A stretch of 33,328 bases of DNA from Aeromicrobium sp. PE09-221 (GCF_002174305.1 NZ_MIJB01000004.1:1-33328), one strand, 5' to 3'; counted from the first letter of the stretch, positions 16,593 through 26,040 are shown. Numbers and translations: made by a program. The notes: generated by a model not told the origin, from the sequence alone.

Positions 16593-16632
16593 AAGTTGTT
16601 CAAAACCTACTCATACCTGAACACATTCGCAA
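16593..16632 (-). promoter_or_regulatory. whiB-like promoter with TGAACAACTT just after -10
   Basis: On the minus strand TTGCGA (16632-16627) and TAGGTT (16609-16604) are 17 bases apart, a good -35/-10 pair. TGAACAACTT follows at 16602-16593, at the expected transcription start, and matches the dps palindrome half. A near copy (TGAACAAGTT) lies at 16769-16760. Confidence 0.5.
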
Positions 16633-16787
16633 ATCACTTCTTCACGCGCCATCCCCGTATGGCCGCGAAAGCCGACCCATGAATACTGACTTAACAGCAA
16701 AAAAGACCAGTCCATGATGTGGGATGGCGACCTGGATTGCCGCAGTCACCACGAGTCAAAACTTGTTCACTCCGCCGACGAAACCGC

Positions 16788-17363
16788 TCAATCCGTCGCT
16801 CGGGCGAACTCCACGGCCCTGTCGAGGAGCGACGCCGCAGCGGCCTCGTCGTAGTCGGACAGGCTGCTGTCGGCGAAGAGGTGATCGCTGCCCGGATACA
16901 GGAACAGCTCCGCCTCCCGAGCCTGACCGACCAGCTCGCGCGCCGCCTCGAGATCGGCCCTGATGAACTCGGGATCGTTGTTCATCGCATGGATCTGCAC
17001 CGGGACATCCTCGGGCCACCGGTCACCGAACTCCGTGACCGGAGCGCAGGCGCATATCAGCAACGCACCACGCGCTCCGGGTCGCGTCTGGGCAAGCAGC
17101 TGCGCCGGCAGAACGCCGAGAGAGAAGCCGGCATAGACCAGTTCCCCGGGCAGTTCCTGGACGGCGGCGACCCCTCGGGCGATCACCTCGGCGAAGCCGG
17201 TCTGCTGGACATAGGTCGAGCCGGCATCGAGCGAATCGAAGCACCGCCCCTCGAAGAGATCCGGCACGTGCACCAGGTGGCCCGCTTCTCGAAGGCTCTC
17301 GGCGAAGGACTCGATACCGGGAGTCAGTCCCTGGACGTGGTGGAAGACGACGAGCTCGGCCAT
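16788..17363 (-). CDS. Dienelactone hydrolase-family alpha/beta hydrolase
   Basis: This 191-residue alpha/beta hydrolase matches the short dienelactone hydrolase family in length and layout. The likely triad is S81 in YAGFSLG (nucleophile elbow), D130 in MNNDPEF and H161 in GSDHLFAD. Classical dienelactone hydrolases use cysteine at the elbow; the serine here suggests a general ester or lactone hydrolase. FEGRCFD and the PGSDHLFAD ending are typical of actinobacterial members. It lies between the whiB-like promoter region and the MarR gene, with a 36-base gap to the latter in the same direction, so it may be the regulator's co-transcribed partner. Confidence 0.88.
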   Translation of the reverse strand: MAELVVFHHVQGLTPGIESFAESLREAGHLVHVPDLFEGRCFDSLDAGSTYVQQTGFAEVIARGVAAVQELPGELVYAGFSLGVLPAQLLAQTRPGARGALLICACAPVTEFGDRWPEDVPVQIHAMNNDPEFIRADLEAARELVGQAREAELFLYPGSDHLFADSSLSDYDEAAAASLLDRAVEFARATD

Positions 17364-17399
17364 GTCTTCACGGTAGGGCCGCCCGGCGCGTGCCGCAGA

Positions 17400-17885
17400 T
17401 CACCCGCCCGCCGCGGCCGGCGCTGCGTCGCCCATCTCATCGATGGTCCGTCGGGCCGCTTCGAGGAAACGGCCCACCACCGCGATCTCCTCATCGCTAA
17501 AATCGACCATCATCTCCATCATCGCCTCCGCGAGCGGGAGGAACATGGAGCGCGCCTCGGCTCCGGCGGATGCCGTCATGGTGACGTTGACCCGACGGCG
17601 GTCATCGACGGCGTGCACCCGATCGACATGCCCCGCTCGCTCGAGACGATCGAGCAGCGTCGTCGTCGCGGAGGGGCTGAGTGACAACGCTCGCGCGATC
17701 TCCGAAGGGCTCATGGCGGTCCCTTCCGCCTCTTCGAGCGCATGCAGGGCCTGCAGATCTGAGCGGTGCAAGCCCCTGGCCGACCCCTCGCGATCGATGA
17801 ATCGCAGTGCCGCGGCGGACAGGCCCTGTACTCCTCGCACGACCTCGTAGCGGGCCTGGGCGGACGCGTCATTGTGCGGATTCAC
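17400..17885 (-). CDS. MarR-family transcriptional regulator
   Basis: This 161-residue winged-helix regulator has the recognition region MSPSEIARALSLSPSATTTL and the wing ERAGHVDRVHAVDDRRRVNV, followed by the dimerisation helices. The GTG at 17885 was preferred to ATGs at 17918 and 17954 because TAGACT lies seven bases upstream, the spacing of a leaderless -10, and because the ATGs would extend through the divergent exporter start. Divergence from an MMPL exporter with only 24 bases between starts is the standard layout for MarR control of its neighbour and itself; the ligand is unknown. Confidence 0.9.
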   Translation of the reverse strand: MNPHNDASAQARYEVVRGVQGLSAAALRFIDREGSARGLHRSDLQALHALEEAEGTAMSPSEIARALSLSPSATTTLLDRLERAGHVDRVHAVDDRRRVNVTMTASAGAEARSMFLPLAEAMMEMMVDFSDEEIAVVGRFLEAARRTIDEMGDAAPAAAGG

Positions 17886-17933
17886 GGTCAGCAGTCTACT
17901 CTTTCTATCGTGGAACATTTCGACCAGCGAAAT
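17886..17933. promoter_or_regulatory. Compact divergent promoter and MarR operator candidate
   Basis: TAGACT on the minus strand (17898-17893) is seven bases from the MarR GTG; TCTACT on the plus strand (17895-17900) is nine bases before the exporter GTG at 17910. A palindrome ATTTCG-ACCAG-CGAAAT spans 17917-17933, inside the first exporter codons. Both transcripts are probably leaderless. Confidence 0.5.
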
Positions 17934-19982
17934 AAAACCTTCCCCCTGGCCCACCTCGTGGGCCGGAGACGTTCGCTCACGGTGCTACTCATCGGGCTCA
18001 TCACCGCCGGTGCCATCATGGCATTCGCACCGGATCCGACCACAGGATCCGAGGCCGGGTCCAATCTCCCGGACGATGCCGAGTCGGCGCTAGCCGAGGA
18101 AGCCCTCGCGCAGCTCCCCGATGCCGGAGACGCCCCTGCCTTCGTGGTCTACTCCAGCGACGACCCGCTGAGCGAGCAGGACCTGTCCGCGATCGTCGAG
18201 CGCGGCGACGATCTCGAGCGTGAGCTGGACGTCGAGGTCAGCCCGCCGATCCCCTCCTCCGATGGCACCGTCGCCCTGCAGGCCGTCCCCGTCCCCACCG
18301 GACTGTCATCGGCCGATAACGACGCCATCGTCGCGACCATCCGAGACACGGCGTCGACCGATCTCCCCGAAGGAGTCACCGCACAGGTGACCGGCGCCCC
18401 CGCGGTCTTCGCCGATCTCGGCGCGGTCTTCGAGGGTGCCGATACGCGCCTGCTCATCGCCACGGCCTCGGTGGTCGCCGCACTCTTGATCATCACCTAC
18501 CGCAGCCCGTGGCTCTGGATCGTTCCGCTCTCCGTCATCGGCATCGGGGACCGAGTGGCCGCCAAGGTCGTCGACAGCTTCTCCGCGTGGTTCGACTTTC
18601 CCGTCGACGGCTCGACCACGGGCATCACCTCGGTGCTCGTGTTCGGGGCGGGAACCAACTACGCGCTGTTGTTGATCGCGCGCTATCGCGAGGAGCTCAG
18701 GCGTCACGAGGCCCGGCACGAGGCGATGCGTCACGCGGTGGGGGCCGCCTCGCCCGCGATCCTCTCGAGCTCGGGCACCGTGGTCCTCGGACTCCTCGCG
18801 CTCCTCGTAGCGGACTCGCCCTTCGTGAGCCGTATCGGCATGTCCGGCGCCATCGGCATCGTCGTGGCGGTCCTCTTCGCCCTCGTCGTGCTGCCCGCCG
18901 CGATGACGCTCCCCGGCCGGTGGCTGTTCTGGCCCTTCGTTCCCCGCCACGGTGACGACGACCCGAGCCGCCAGGGTTGGTGGTACCGGGTCGGACGAAC
19001 GGTCACGGCCAGACCCTGGCCCGTGCTCGTGGTCTCGCTGACCCTCCTTATCGCCATGGCCGCGGGCGTCCTGTCACTGCGCACAGGACTCGGACAGGAT
19101 GAACAGTTCCTCGACACCCCGGAGTCGATCACGGCACAGAAGACGCTCAGCGCCGCCTTCCCCGCCGGCACCTCCTCACCCACCCGGATCGCCACCAGCG
19201 AGGACACGGTGGATGCCGTCGTATCCGCCGCGCAGGCGACCCCCGGCGTCGAGAGCGCTACCGCCGGCCAGAGCACGGACGAGGTCACCGAGGTGACCGT
19301 CATCATCGAGGCAGAACCGGAATCGGATGAAGCCATCGACGACATCCGCGCCCTCCGTAGCGCCGTCCACGATGCCGACCCCGATGCGCTCGTCGGCGGA
19401 CCGGACGCGCAGGCATTGGACGAGCGCACCGCCGCGAGCCACGACCGTGTCCTCATCATCCCCATCGTGCTCGTCATCGTGCTCGCGATGCTGCTGATCG
19501 TGTTGCGCTCGATCGTCGCCGCAGTGCTCCTCAGTGTCTCGACCGTCCTGTCTTATCTGTCCGCCCTCGGCGTCGGATGGTGGCTCTTCGACGGTGTCAT
19601 CGGATGGTCGGCGACAGATGTCTCGACACCGTTGCTGGCCTTCATCTTCCTGGTCGCCCTCGGTGTGGACTACAACATCTTCCTGACGGTCCGGGCCCGC
19701 GAGGAGATGCGCGCGACGGGCGACGCCACCGGCTCCATCGTCACGGCCCTGGCCGTCACCGGCGGCGTCATCACGAGTGCCGGAATCCTGCTCGCCGCGG
19801 TCTTCACCGTGCTGGGTGTGCTCCCCCTCGTGCTGCTGGCGCAGCTGGGCGTGATCGTCAGCCTCGGCGTGCTGCTGGACACCGTCGTCGTCCGCAGCAT
19901 CGTCACCCCGGCACTCGTCCGACTGTGCGGCCGGCACTTCTGGTGGCCGAGCGCCCTCTCACGGCCCCGGCACGCGCGCTGA
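17910..19982 (+). CDS. MMPL/RND-family membrane transporter
   Basis: This 690-residue exporter has two halves, each with a large outer loop after the first helix followed by a bundle of about five helices (about 12 segments in all), as in short MmpL/YdfJ proteins that move lipids or drugs using the proton gradient. The paired proton-relay motif is uneven: the first half has GAGTNYALLLIARYREEL with asparagine N250 where Asp-Tyr is usual, whereas the second half keeps D587-Y588 in LGVDYNIFL. The GTG start at 17910 follows a possible leaderless promoter; an ATG start would only be available inside helix 1. It is divergent from its likely MarR regulator. Confidence 0.9.
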   Translation: MEHFDQRNKTFPLAHLVGRRRSLTVLLIGLITAGAIMAFAPDPTTGSEAGSNLPDDAESALAEEALAQLPDAGDAPAFVVYSSDDPLSEQDLSAIVERGDDLERELDVEVSPPIPSSDGTVALQAVPVPTGLSSADNDAIVATIRDTASTDLPEGVTAQVTGAPAVFADLGAVFEGADTRLLIATASVVAALLIITYRSPWLWIVPLSVIGIGDRVAAKVVDSFSAWFDFPVDGSTTGITSVLVFGAGTNYALLLIARYREELRRHEARHEAMRHAVGAASPAILSSSGTVVLGLLALLVADSPFVSRIGMSGAIGIVVAVLFALVVLPAAMTLPGRWLFWPFVPRHGDDDPSRQGWWYRVGRTVTARPWPVLVVSLTLLIAMAAGVLSLRTGLGQDEQFLDTPESITAQKTLSAAFPAGTSSPTRIATSEDTVDAVVSAAQATPGVESATAGQSTDEVTEVTVIIEAEPESDEAIDDIRALRSAVHDADPDALVGGPDAQALDERTAASHDRVLIIPIVLVIVLAMLLIVLRSIVAAVLLSVSTVLSYLSALGVGWWLFDGVIGWSATDVSTPLLAFIFLVALGVDYNIFLTVRAREEMRATGDATGSIVTALAVTGGVITSAGILLAAVFTVLGVLPLVLLAQLGVIVSLGVLLDTVVVRSIVTPALVRLCGRHFWWPSALSRPRHAR

Positions 19983-20162
19983 CCGGGGAGCGCTGCTCTT
20001 TCGCCGCGTCCCAGGCGGTGGGACAGGCACCTCTCGCCACGGTGAGACGTGTCGGCCACCGCTCACGCGACGACGGGGTGGACCGTGACCCAGCGGGTCC
20101 GCTGTCGCCCGACCGCGGAGGTGACTACGATCACAGGGAGACCCGCACCACCACGCGGGTCA

Positions 20163-20196
20163 CCGCGATATCGCACCATCCCCGCGATAGCGCACC
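20163..20196 (+). promoter_or_regulatory. Two 15-bp direct repeats before vdh
   Basis: CCGCGATATCGCACC (20163-20177) and CCGCGATAGCGCACC (20182-20196) differ at one position and are 19 bases apart, 24 bases before the start codon. The first contains the palindrome GCGATATCGC. This looks like an operator pair, for example for an amino-acid-responsive regulator. Confidence 0.45.
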
Positions 20197-20219
20197 GGAA
20201 CGGACGAACGGAGAACCCC

Positions 20220-21281
20220 ATGACCGTGTCAGCCTTCGGCCACCGTCACGAGCAGGTCGTCTTCTGCCAGGACGAGCCCAGCGGGCTCAAGGCGATCATC
20301 GCCATCTACTCGACCGCGCTGGGCCCCGCACTCGGCGGCACGCGCTTCTACCCCTATGCCACCGAGCAGGAGGCGATCGCAGATGTCCTGAATCTCAGTC
20401 GGGGCATGGCGTACAAGAACGCCCTCGCCGGCCTGGATCTCGGCGGCGGCAAAGCGGTGATCATCGGAGACCCCCGTCAGGTCAAGTCCGAGGCGCTGCT
20501 GCGCGCGTACGGACGGTTCGTCGAGACCCTGCACGGGCGCTACTACACCGCCTGCGATGTCGGCACCTTCAGTACCGATATGGATGTCATCGCCCGCGAA
20601 TGCCAGTACGTCACCGGTCGCACCGTCCAGCACGGCGGCGCCGGTGACTCCTCGGTGCTCACCGCGTACGGCGTCTACCAGGGCATGCGCGCCAGTGCGC
20701 AGCATGTCTGGGGCGATACCCGCCTGGCTGGCCGCACGATCGGCGTCACGGGCGTCGGCAAGGTCGGACGCCACCTCGTCCGTCATCTGATCGAGGAGGA
20801 CGCCCGCGTCGTGGTGACCGACGTCGATGCCCAGGCGATCGAGGCCCTGCGCGACACCTATCCCGTCGAGGTGGCCGCCTCCGATGCGGCCGTCATCGCC
20901 AGCGAACTCGACATCTACGCGCCCTGCGCGCTCGGTGGCGCGCTGGATGACGACACGGTCGGTGCGCTCACCGCCTCTATCGTCTGCGGAGCCGCCAACA
21001 ACCAGCTGGCCCACGAGGGCGTCGAGAAGCTGCTCGCGGAACGCGGCATCACCTACGCCCCCGACTACTGTGTCAACGCCGGCGGAGTGATCCAGGTCGC
21101 CGATGAACTCGAGGGATTCGACTTCGACCGCGCGAAATCGCGCGCGAGCATGATCTTCGACACCACGACGGCGGTGCTCGATCAAGCCTCCCGCGAGAGC
21201 ATCGCGCCGTCGGTCGCCGCCGACCGGCTGGCCGAGGAGCGCATGGCGCAGATCGGCCGGCTGGCTCAGATCAGAGTGTGA
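20220..21281 (+). CDS. vdh: Valine (leucine/phenylalanine) dehydrogenase
   Basis: This 353-residue NAD-dependent amino-acid dehydrogenase oxidatively deaminates branched-chain amino acids. The N-terminal catalytic domain shows [17 protein letters not shown] and [19 protein letters not shown], with the two catalytic lysines K66 and K78. The C-terminal half carries the Rossmann motif [13 protein letters not shown] and the conserved AANNQLA. Sequence details match Streptomyces-type valine dehydrogenase. ATG 20220 has GGAGA upstream; the frame is open to 20049 but without family features. It converges with the DUF3073 gene 19 bases downstream, a gene order seen in other actinobacteria. Confidence 0.93.
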   Translation: MTVSAFGHRHEQVVFCQDEPSGLKAIIAIYSTALGPALGGTRFYPYATEQEAIADVLNLSRGMAYKNALAGLDLGGGKAVIIGDPRQVKSEALLRAYGRFVETLHGRYYTACDVGTFSTDMDVIARECQYVTGRTVQHGGAGDSSVLTAYGVYQGMRASAQHVWGDTRLAGRTIGVTGVGKVGRHLVRHLIEEDARVVVTDVDAQAIEALRDTYPVEVAASDAAVIASELDIYAPCALGGALDDDTVGALTASIVCGAANNQLAHEGVEKLLAERGITYAPDYCVNAGGVIQVADELEGFDFDRAKSRASMIFDTTTAVLDQASRESIAPSVAADRLAEERMAQIGRLAQIRV

Positions 21282-21300
21282 GGACGGCGGGTCCGCGGTA

Positions 21301-21477
21301 TCACGACGCTGCGGGACCCTCGAACTTGTCGGCTAAGTCCGCATACTGGTCGGGAATCGGATCGCCCGACTCGCCGTGGAGCTCGCGTTGCAGGTTCTCC
21401 AAGTCCGGCTCGAAGGTACGGTACTTGAGATCGCGTGCAACCTTTGTCTGCTTGGCTTTTGCACGGCCGCGGCCCAT
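21301..21477 (-). CDS. DUF3073 small conserved actinobacterial protein
   Basis: The 58-residue product starts MGRGRAKAKQTKVARDLKY and ends in an acidic half (DPIPDQYADLADKFEG), exactly the DUF3073 pattern. The basic N-terminus may bind nucleic acid; function is unknown. ATG 21477 was chosen because family members begin at this MGRGRAKAKQ; the 26 residues upstream in frame are not conserved. It lies 111 bases downstream of purM on the same strand, a conserved neighbourhood. Confidence 0.92.
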   Translation of the reverse strand: MGRGRAKAKQTKVARDLKYRTFEPDLENLQRELHGESGDPIPDQYADLADKFEGPAAS

Positions 21478-21588
21478 AAGGCTCGACCCCCTCGCACAGG
21501 AATAGTCAATAAATCGTGACTCCACCCTAGCCAATGTCGACAAGAAATGCCGCACCGGGTCGCTCTCAGTGCGTGTCCCGCCGGAATC

Positions 21589-22647
21589 TCAGGCGAAGAC
21601 GACCTCGCCGCCGGCCCCGAAGACCCCCGCCGCCCCGACCTCGCCCAGATGCCAGGCATCGATTCCGTGCCCCGCGAGCAGCGAGATCGCCTCATCGGAG
21701 ACCTCCGCGGGCACGACGGCAACCATGCCGACGCCCATGTTCAGCGCCTCGTCGAGATGCTCGGTCGCGATCCCTCCGAGCTCCCCGACGACCGAGAAGA
21801 TCGCGGGCGGGGTCCACGACGCGCGGTCCAGTCGCACCGACACCGAGTCAGGCACGACCCGCGCCAGGTTGGCGGCGAGCCCTCCTCCGGTGATGTGGCT
21901 CATCGCATGCACCTCGACCGCGTCGGCGAGGGCGAGGCATGGCTTGGTGTACAGCCGCGTCGGGGTGAGCAGCTCCTCACCGAGGGTCTGCCCGAACTCA
22001 GGAACCTCACGGCCCAGGTCCCACCCGGCGATGTCGAAGAAGACCCGGCGCACGAGGGAGTAGCCGTTCGAGTGCAGTCCCGAGGAGGCCATGGCGATGA
22101 CGACATCCCCCTCACGGACCCGGTCGGCCCCCAGTAACCGAGCCGCCTCCACGACACCGGTGGTCGACCCGGCGATGTCGTACTCATCGGGTCCGAGCAG
22201 TCCAGGATGCTCGGCGGTCTCGCCGCCCACCAACGCGGTGCCGGTCTCGGCACAGGCCATGGCGATGCCCTTGACGATATCGGCGATGCGCTCGGGCACG
22301 ACCTTGCCGCAGGCGATGTAGTCCGTCAGGAAGAGCGGCTCCGCCCCGCACACCACGAGGTCGTCGACCAGCATGCCGACGAGATCGAAGCCGATGGTGT
22401 CGTGACGATCCATGCGCTGTGCGATCGCGACCTTGGTGCCGACGCCGTCGGCCGAGGACGCCAGCAGCGGTCGGTCGTAGTCCTTCAATGCCGAGGCGTC
22501 GAAGAGCCCGGCGAAGCCGCCGATATTACCGACCACCTCGGGACGGGTGGCCTTGGCAACCCACTGCTTCATCAGCTCGACGGCGCGGTCGCCCTCGGCG
22601 ACCGACACCCCCGCATCGGCATAGGAGGTGGAACGTCCAGTGGTCAT
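21589..22647 (-). CDS. purM: Phosphoribosylformylglycinamidine cyclo-ligase
   Basis: AIR synthetase, step five of purine synthesis: ATP-dependent ring closure of FGAM. The 352-residue protein has the usual length and motifs: SYADAGVSVAEGDRAVE at the N-terminus, SSADGVGTKVAIA, GFDLVGMLVDDLVVCGAEPLF, ALVGGETAEHPG and HITGGGLAANLARV. The ATG overlaps the purF stop in ATGA, so purF-purM are translationally coupled. Confidence 0.97.
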   Translation of the reverse strand: MTTGRSTSYADAGVSVAEGDRAVELMKQWVAKATRPEVVGNIGGFAGLFDASALKDYDRPLLASSADGVGTKVAIAQRMDRHDTIGFDLVGMLVDDLVVCGAEPLFLTDYIACGKVVPERIADIVKGIAMACAETGTALVGGETAEHPGLLGPDEYDIAGSTTGVVEAARLLGADRVREGDVVIAMASSGLHSNGYSLVRRVFFDIAGWDLGREVPEFGQTLGEELLTPTRLYTKPCLALADAVEVHAMSHITGGGLAANLARVVPDSVSVRLDRASWTPPAIFSVVGELGGIATEHLDEALNMGVGMVAVVPAEVSDEAISLLAGHGIDAWHLGEVGAAGVFGAGGEVVFA

Positions 22648-24134
22648 GAGGGCAGCACCTTCAGCTGGGTCGTCTCGGGGTTCTCGAGCAGGTGCTTGCC
22701 GATGAGATCGTCCTCGGGCAGCGGCACCGGGTAGATGCCGTCGAAACAAGCACGGCAGAGGTTGTCCTTGGGGACATCGGTCGCCGCGACGAGGTCGTCG
22801 AGCTCGACATAGGCGAGCGAGTCCGCGCCGATGGAACGGCGGATCTCGTCGACCGAGGCGCCATTGGCGATCAACTCTGCGCGCGAGGCGAAGTCGATGC
22901 CGTAGAAGCACGGCCACTTGACCGGCGGGCTGGAGATGCGGACATGCACCTCGGCGGCGCCGAACTCACGGAGCATCCGCACAAGCGCCCGCTGCGTGTT
23001 GCCGCGCACGATCGAGTCGTCGACCACGACGAGCCGCTTGCCGGCGATGACATCGCGCAGGGGGTTGAGCTTGAGCCGGATGCCGAGCTGCCGGATGGTC
23101 TGCGAGGGCTGGATGAACGTGCGACCCACATAGGAGTTCTTGACGAGCCCGTGCCCGAAGGGGATGCCGGACTCCTCGGCGTAGCCGATCGCCGCGGGCG
23201 TGCCGGACTCGGGCACGGGGATGACCAGATCGGCGTCGACCGGAGCGGTCTGCGCGAGCTTGCGGCCGATACCCGAGCGCACGCTGAAGACCCGGCGATC
23301 GGCGATCGTCGTGTCGGGACGCGCGAGGTAGACGTATTCGAAGATGCAGCCCTTCGGCTCAGCTGCGGCGAAACGCTCACTGCGCACCCCGTCGCCGTCG
23401 ATCGCCACGAACTCGCCCGGCTCGATCTCACGGATATAGGACGCACCGACGATGTCCAATGCGGCCGTTTCGCTAGCGACGACCCATCCGCTGTCCAACC
23501 GCCCCAGGACGAGCGGGCGGATGCCCTGGGGGTCGCGGGCGGCGTAGAGCGTGCGCTCGTCCATGAAGACGAGCGAGAAGGCTCCGCGCAGGCGTGGCAG
23601 GACCTCCAGTGCGGCGTCCTCGACCGAACGATCGGGATACGATGCGAGGAGGCTGGCCATGACCGCGGTGTCGCTCGTCGCGACCTCCTTGGACTTCTGC
23701 CCCTCGACCTCGAGGCGTCGCGCGAGGAAGTCGGCGAGCTCGTGCGTATTGGTCAGATTGCCGTTGTGACCGAGCGCCACCGAGCCGTCCGCGGTGGGCC
23801 GGAAGGTGGGCTGAGCGTTGTGCCAGACACTGGCACCGGTGGTCGAGTAGCGGGCGTGACCGATCGCGACCTCGCCGACCAGCGACTCCAAGGTGGCCTC
23901 GTCGAAGACCTGCGAGACGAGGCCCATGTCCTTGTAGACGAGGATCTGCCGACCATTGCTCACCGCGATGCCAGCGGACTCCTGGCCGCGGTGCTGCAAT
24001 GCGTACAGGCCGAAGTAGGTGAGCTTGGCGACTTCTTCACCCGGCGCCCAGACACCGAAGACACCGCAGGCATCTTGGGGTCCGACGTCCTGAGGGTCGA
24101 TGTCGTGAGTGAGGCGACCGTCTCCACGAGGCAC
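22644..24134 (-). CDS. purF: Amidophosphoribosyltransferase
   Basis: First committed enzyme of purine synthesis, transferring glutamine ammonia to PRPP. With the GTG start at 24134 it has 496 residues and a short propeptide ending before the N-terminal nucleophile C23 in DACGVFGVW. RYSTTG and GHNGNLTN mark the glutaminase domain; VVVDDSIVRGNTQRAL is the PRPP-binding loop. Cysteines in PKGCIFEY, KWPCFYG and NLCRAC match the 4Fe-4S ligands of the Bacillus-type enzyme. The frame is open to 24284, but GTG 24134 sits seven bases after TAGACT, as for the MarR gene, indicating a leaderless message. Its stop overlaps purM by ATGA. Confidence 0.95.
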   Translation of the reverse strand: MPRGDGRLTHDIDPQDVGPQDACGVFGVWAPGEEVAKLTYFGLYALQHRGQESAGIAVSNGRQILVYKDMGLVSQVFDEATLESLVGEVAIGHARYSTTGASVWHNAQPTFRPTADGSVALGHNGNLTNTHELADFLARRLEVEGQKSKEVATSDTAVMASLLASYPDRSVEDAALEVLPRLRGAFSLVFMDERTLYAARDPQGIRPLVLGRLDSGWVVASETAALDIVGASYIREIEPGEFVAIDGDGVRSERFAAAEPKGCIFEYVYLARPDTTIADRRVFSVRSGIGRKLAQTAPVDADLVIPVPESGTPAAIGYAEESGIPFGHGLVKNSYVGRTFIQPSQTIRQLGIRLKLNPLRDVIAGKRLVVVDDSIVRGNTQRALVRMLREFGAAEVHVRISSPPVKWPCFYGIDFASRAELIANGASVDEIRRSIGADSLAYVELDDLVAATDVPKDNLCRACFDGIYPVPLPEDDLIGKHLLENPETTQLKVLPS

Positions 24135-24141
24135 GGGAACC

Positions 24142-24147
24142 AGTCTA
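24142..24147 (-). promoter_or_regulatory. Leaderless -10 of purF (TAGACT)
   Basis: TAGACT on the minus strand followed by seven bases and then GTG. The same hexamer and spacing precede the MarR gene at 17885. No good -35 is visible. Confidence 0.45.
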
Positions 24148-24398
24148 CGGGCCCACCCGGGTCCGAAGCGAACTCCGCCCTGACTTGGCTTCCCACCGGC
24201 GCCCGGTGACGGTCTCCGCGGCGCCCGGATGTCCGCGATCCGCCGAGGACCTGCCTCCGGGGAGGGGCCCGGACTTCGGACCACCCTGCGAGCGAGGCCG
24301 ACGTCGCGGAGCGCCGCTCAAGCGGCCGAAAAGGTCACGCATCTTCGACGCATCGCATTAGGGTTGTGATTCAGATCACCGAGCGACAGGAGCGCGCC

Positions 24399-25967
24399 AT
24401 GCCCACGACCCTGCCCGATGTCACCCTGCTGCCGGAGTTCCTGGCGGCGCAGGCCGAGACCCGCCCGGAGGCGACCTGTTGGATCTACGGCGATCGCACG
24501 TGGACCTGGGCGGAGGCCTGGCATGAGGTCCGTCAGATCGCCGGTGCCCTGCGCGCGTCCGGTATCGGGCACGGCGATCGGGTGGCCTTCGTCGACAAGA
24601 ACAACCCAGCGATCCTCGAGGTCCTGCTCGGGGGCGCACTGCTCGGCTCCGCGGTCGCGATCGTCAACTGGCGTCTCGCCCCCGATGAGATCGACTACAC
24701 CGTCAACGACTCCGGGGCCCGCCTGCTGTTCGTCGGGCACGAGTTGGCCGATCAGGTCCTGGCGATCCGCGATCAACTGACGACGGTGGAGCGCATCATC
24801 GTCGTCGGCGGTGAGGACGATGAGTTCGAGTCGTGGATCGCCGCAGCCGATTCGGTGGACACGCAACCGGGAGTCTCGGCGGACGACACCGCGGTCGTCA
24901 TGTACAGCTCGGGCACCACCGGCCGACCCAAGGGCGTCCAGCTCAGCCACCGCAATCTCATCGAGCACACCCGCAATGCGATGGGCGACATCACCTACGA
25001 CCCCGATGCCGACATGATGCTCATCGCGATGCCGATGTTCCACGTCGGAGGCACCTCGTACGCACTGTTCGGCGTGGCCACCGGCACGCCGGGGTACATC
25101 ATCCGCGAGGTCGATCCCGGGGCGCTGCTCGCCGCCGCGCAGGCGGGCGTGACGCACGTGTTCCTGGTGCCCGCGGTCGTGGCCGGGCTCCTCAATGCCG
25201 GACCGGAGGCGATGAAGATCTTCCGCGGGCTCAAGCACTTCGTGTACGGCGCGGCGCCGATGCCCCTGCCGATCCTCCGTGGCGCGATCGAGCACTGGCC
25301 GTCGACCCGGTTCCATCAGGTGTACGGGCTCACCGAGCTCGCGGGTGTCATCACGATCCTCGACGACCAGGACCACCGTGATCCGGATCATCCCGAGCGG
25401 TTGCTGTCGGCCGGCAAGCCCGTCGCCCGTGCCGAGGTGCGGGTCGTCGACCCGGCGAGCGGCGTCGATGTCCCCACCGGCGAGCCCGGTGAGCTCTGGT
25501 TCCGCAGCGCGCAGGCGACGACGGGTTATCTCGACAAGCCCGAGGCGACCGCCGCGCTGCTCACCGAGGACGGCTGGCTGCGCACGGGCGATATCGGCCG
25601 GGTCGACGAGCACGGCTTCGTCTTCGTGGACGATCGCGCCAAGGACATGATCATCACGGGAGGCGAGAACGTGTACTCGCCTGAGGTGGAGCGCGTGCTC
25701 ACCGAGCATCCGGCTGTCGCGGAGGCCGCTGTGATCGGCGTGCCGGATGACACCTGGGGCGAGTCCGTCAAGGCCGTCGTGGCGCTGCTCCCCGACCAGC
25801 AGGTGACCGGGGAGGAGCTGATCGCCTTCACGCGCGAACGACTCGCGGGATACAAGACTCCCAAAAGCATCGACATCGTGGACGCACTGCCGCGCAACCC
25901 CTCCGGCAAGATCCTCAAGCGCGATCTGCGCAAGCCCTTCTGGGTCGACCGGGAACGCCAGATCTGA
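24399..25967 (+). CDS. Acyl-CoA synthetase (AMP-dependent, FadD type)
   Basis: This 522-residue ligase activates a carboxylic acid through acyl-AMP to acyl-CoA. It contains the phosphate loop YSSGTTGRPKG (169-179), the YGLTELAG adenine motif, GELWFRS, DGWLRTGDIG, KDMIITGGENVYSPEVE and the C-terminal catalytic lysine in NPSGKILKRDLR. ATG 24399 has ACAGGAG seven bases upstream; the preceding frame to 24366 adds non-family residues. Its overall look is of medium/long-chain or steroid-side-chain FadD enzymes; substrate cannot be set. It is transcribed alone, divergent from purF across 264 bases. Confidence 0.93.
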   Translation: MPTTLPDVTLLPEFLAAQAETRPEATCWIYGDRTWTWAEAWHEVRQIAGALRASGIGHGDRVAFVDKNNPAILEVLLGGALLGSAVAIVNWRLAPDEIDYTVNDSGARLLFVGHELADQVLAIRDQLTTVERIIVVGGEDDEFESWIAAADSVDTQPGVSADDTAVVMYSSGTTGRPKGVQLSHRNLIEHTRNAMGDITYDPDADMMLIAMPMFHVGGTSYALFGVATGTPGYIIREVDPGALLAAAQAGVTHVFLVPAVVAGLLNAGPEAMKIFRGLKHFVYGAAPMPLPILRGAIEHWPSTRFHQVYGLTELAGVITILDDQDHRDPDHPERLLSAGKPVARAEVRVVDPASGVDVPTGEPGELWFRSAQATTGYLDKPEATAALLTEDGWLRTGDIGRVDEHGFVFVDDRAKDMIITGGENVYSPEVERVLTEHPAVAEAAVIGVPDDTWGESVKAVVALLPDQQVTGEELIAFTRERLAGYKTPKSIDIVDALPRNPSGKILKRDLRKPFWVDRERQI

Positions 25968-26040
25968 CCCCTCGGCCGGACCGCGGGGACGCCCGGTCGC
26001 GTCGTTCTGCGCGCCAGGCGAGTCCGTGGTCAGATGAACC

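Noticed and set aside
22692..24209. 505-codon plus-strand frame opposite purF
   Set aside because: purF is certain from its catalytic and Fe-S residues; the opposing frame has shadow composition.
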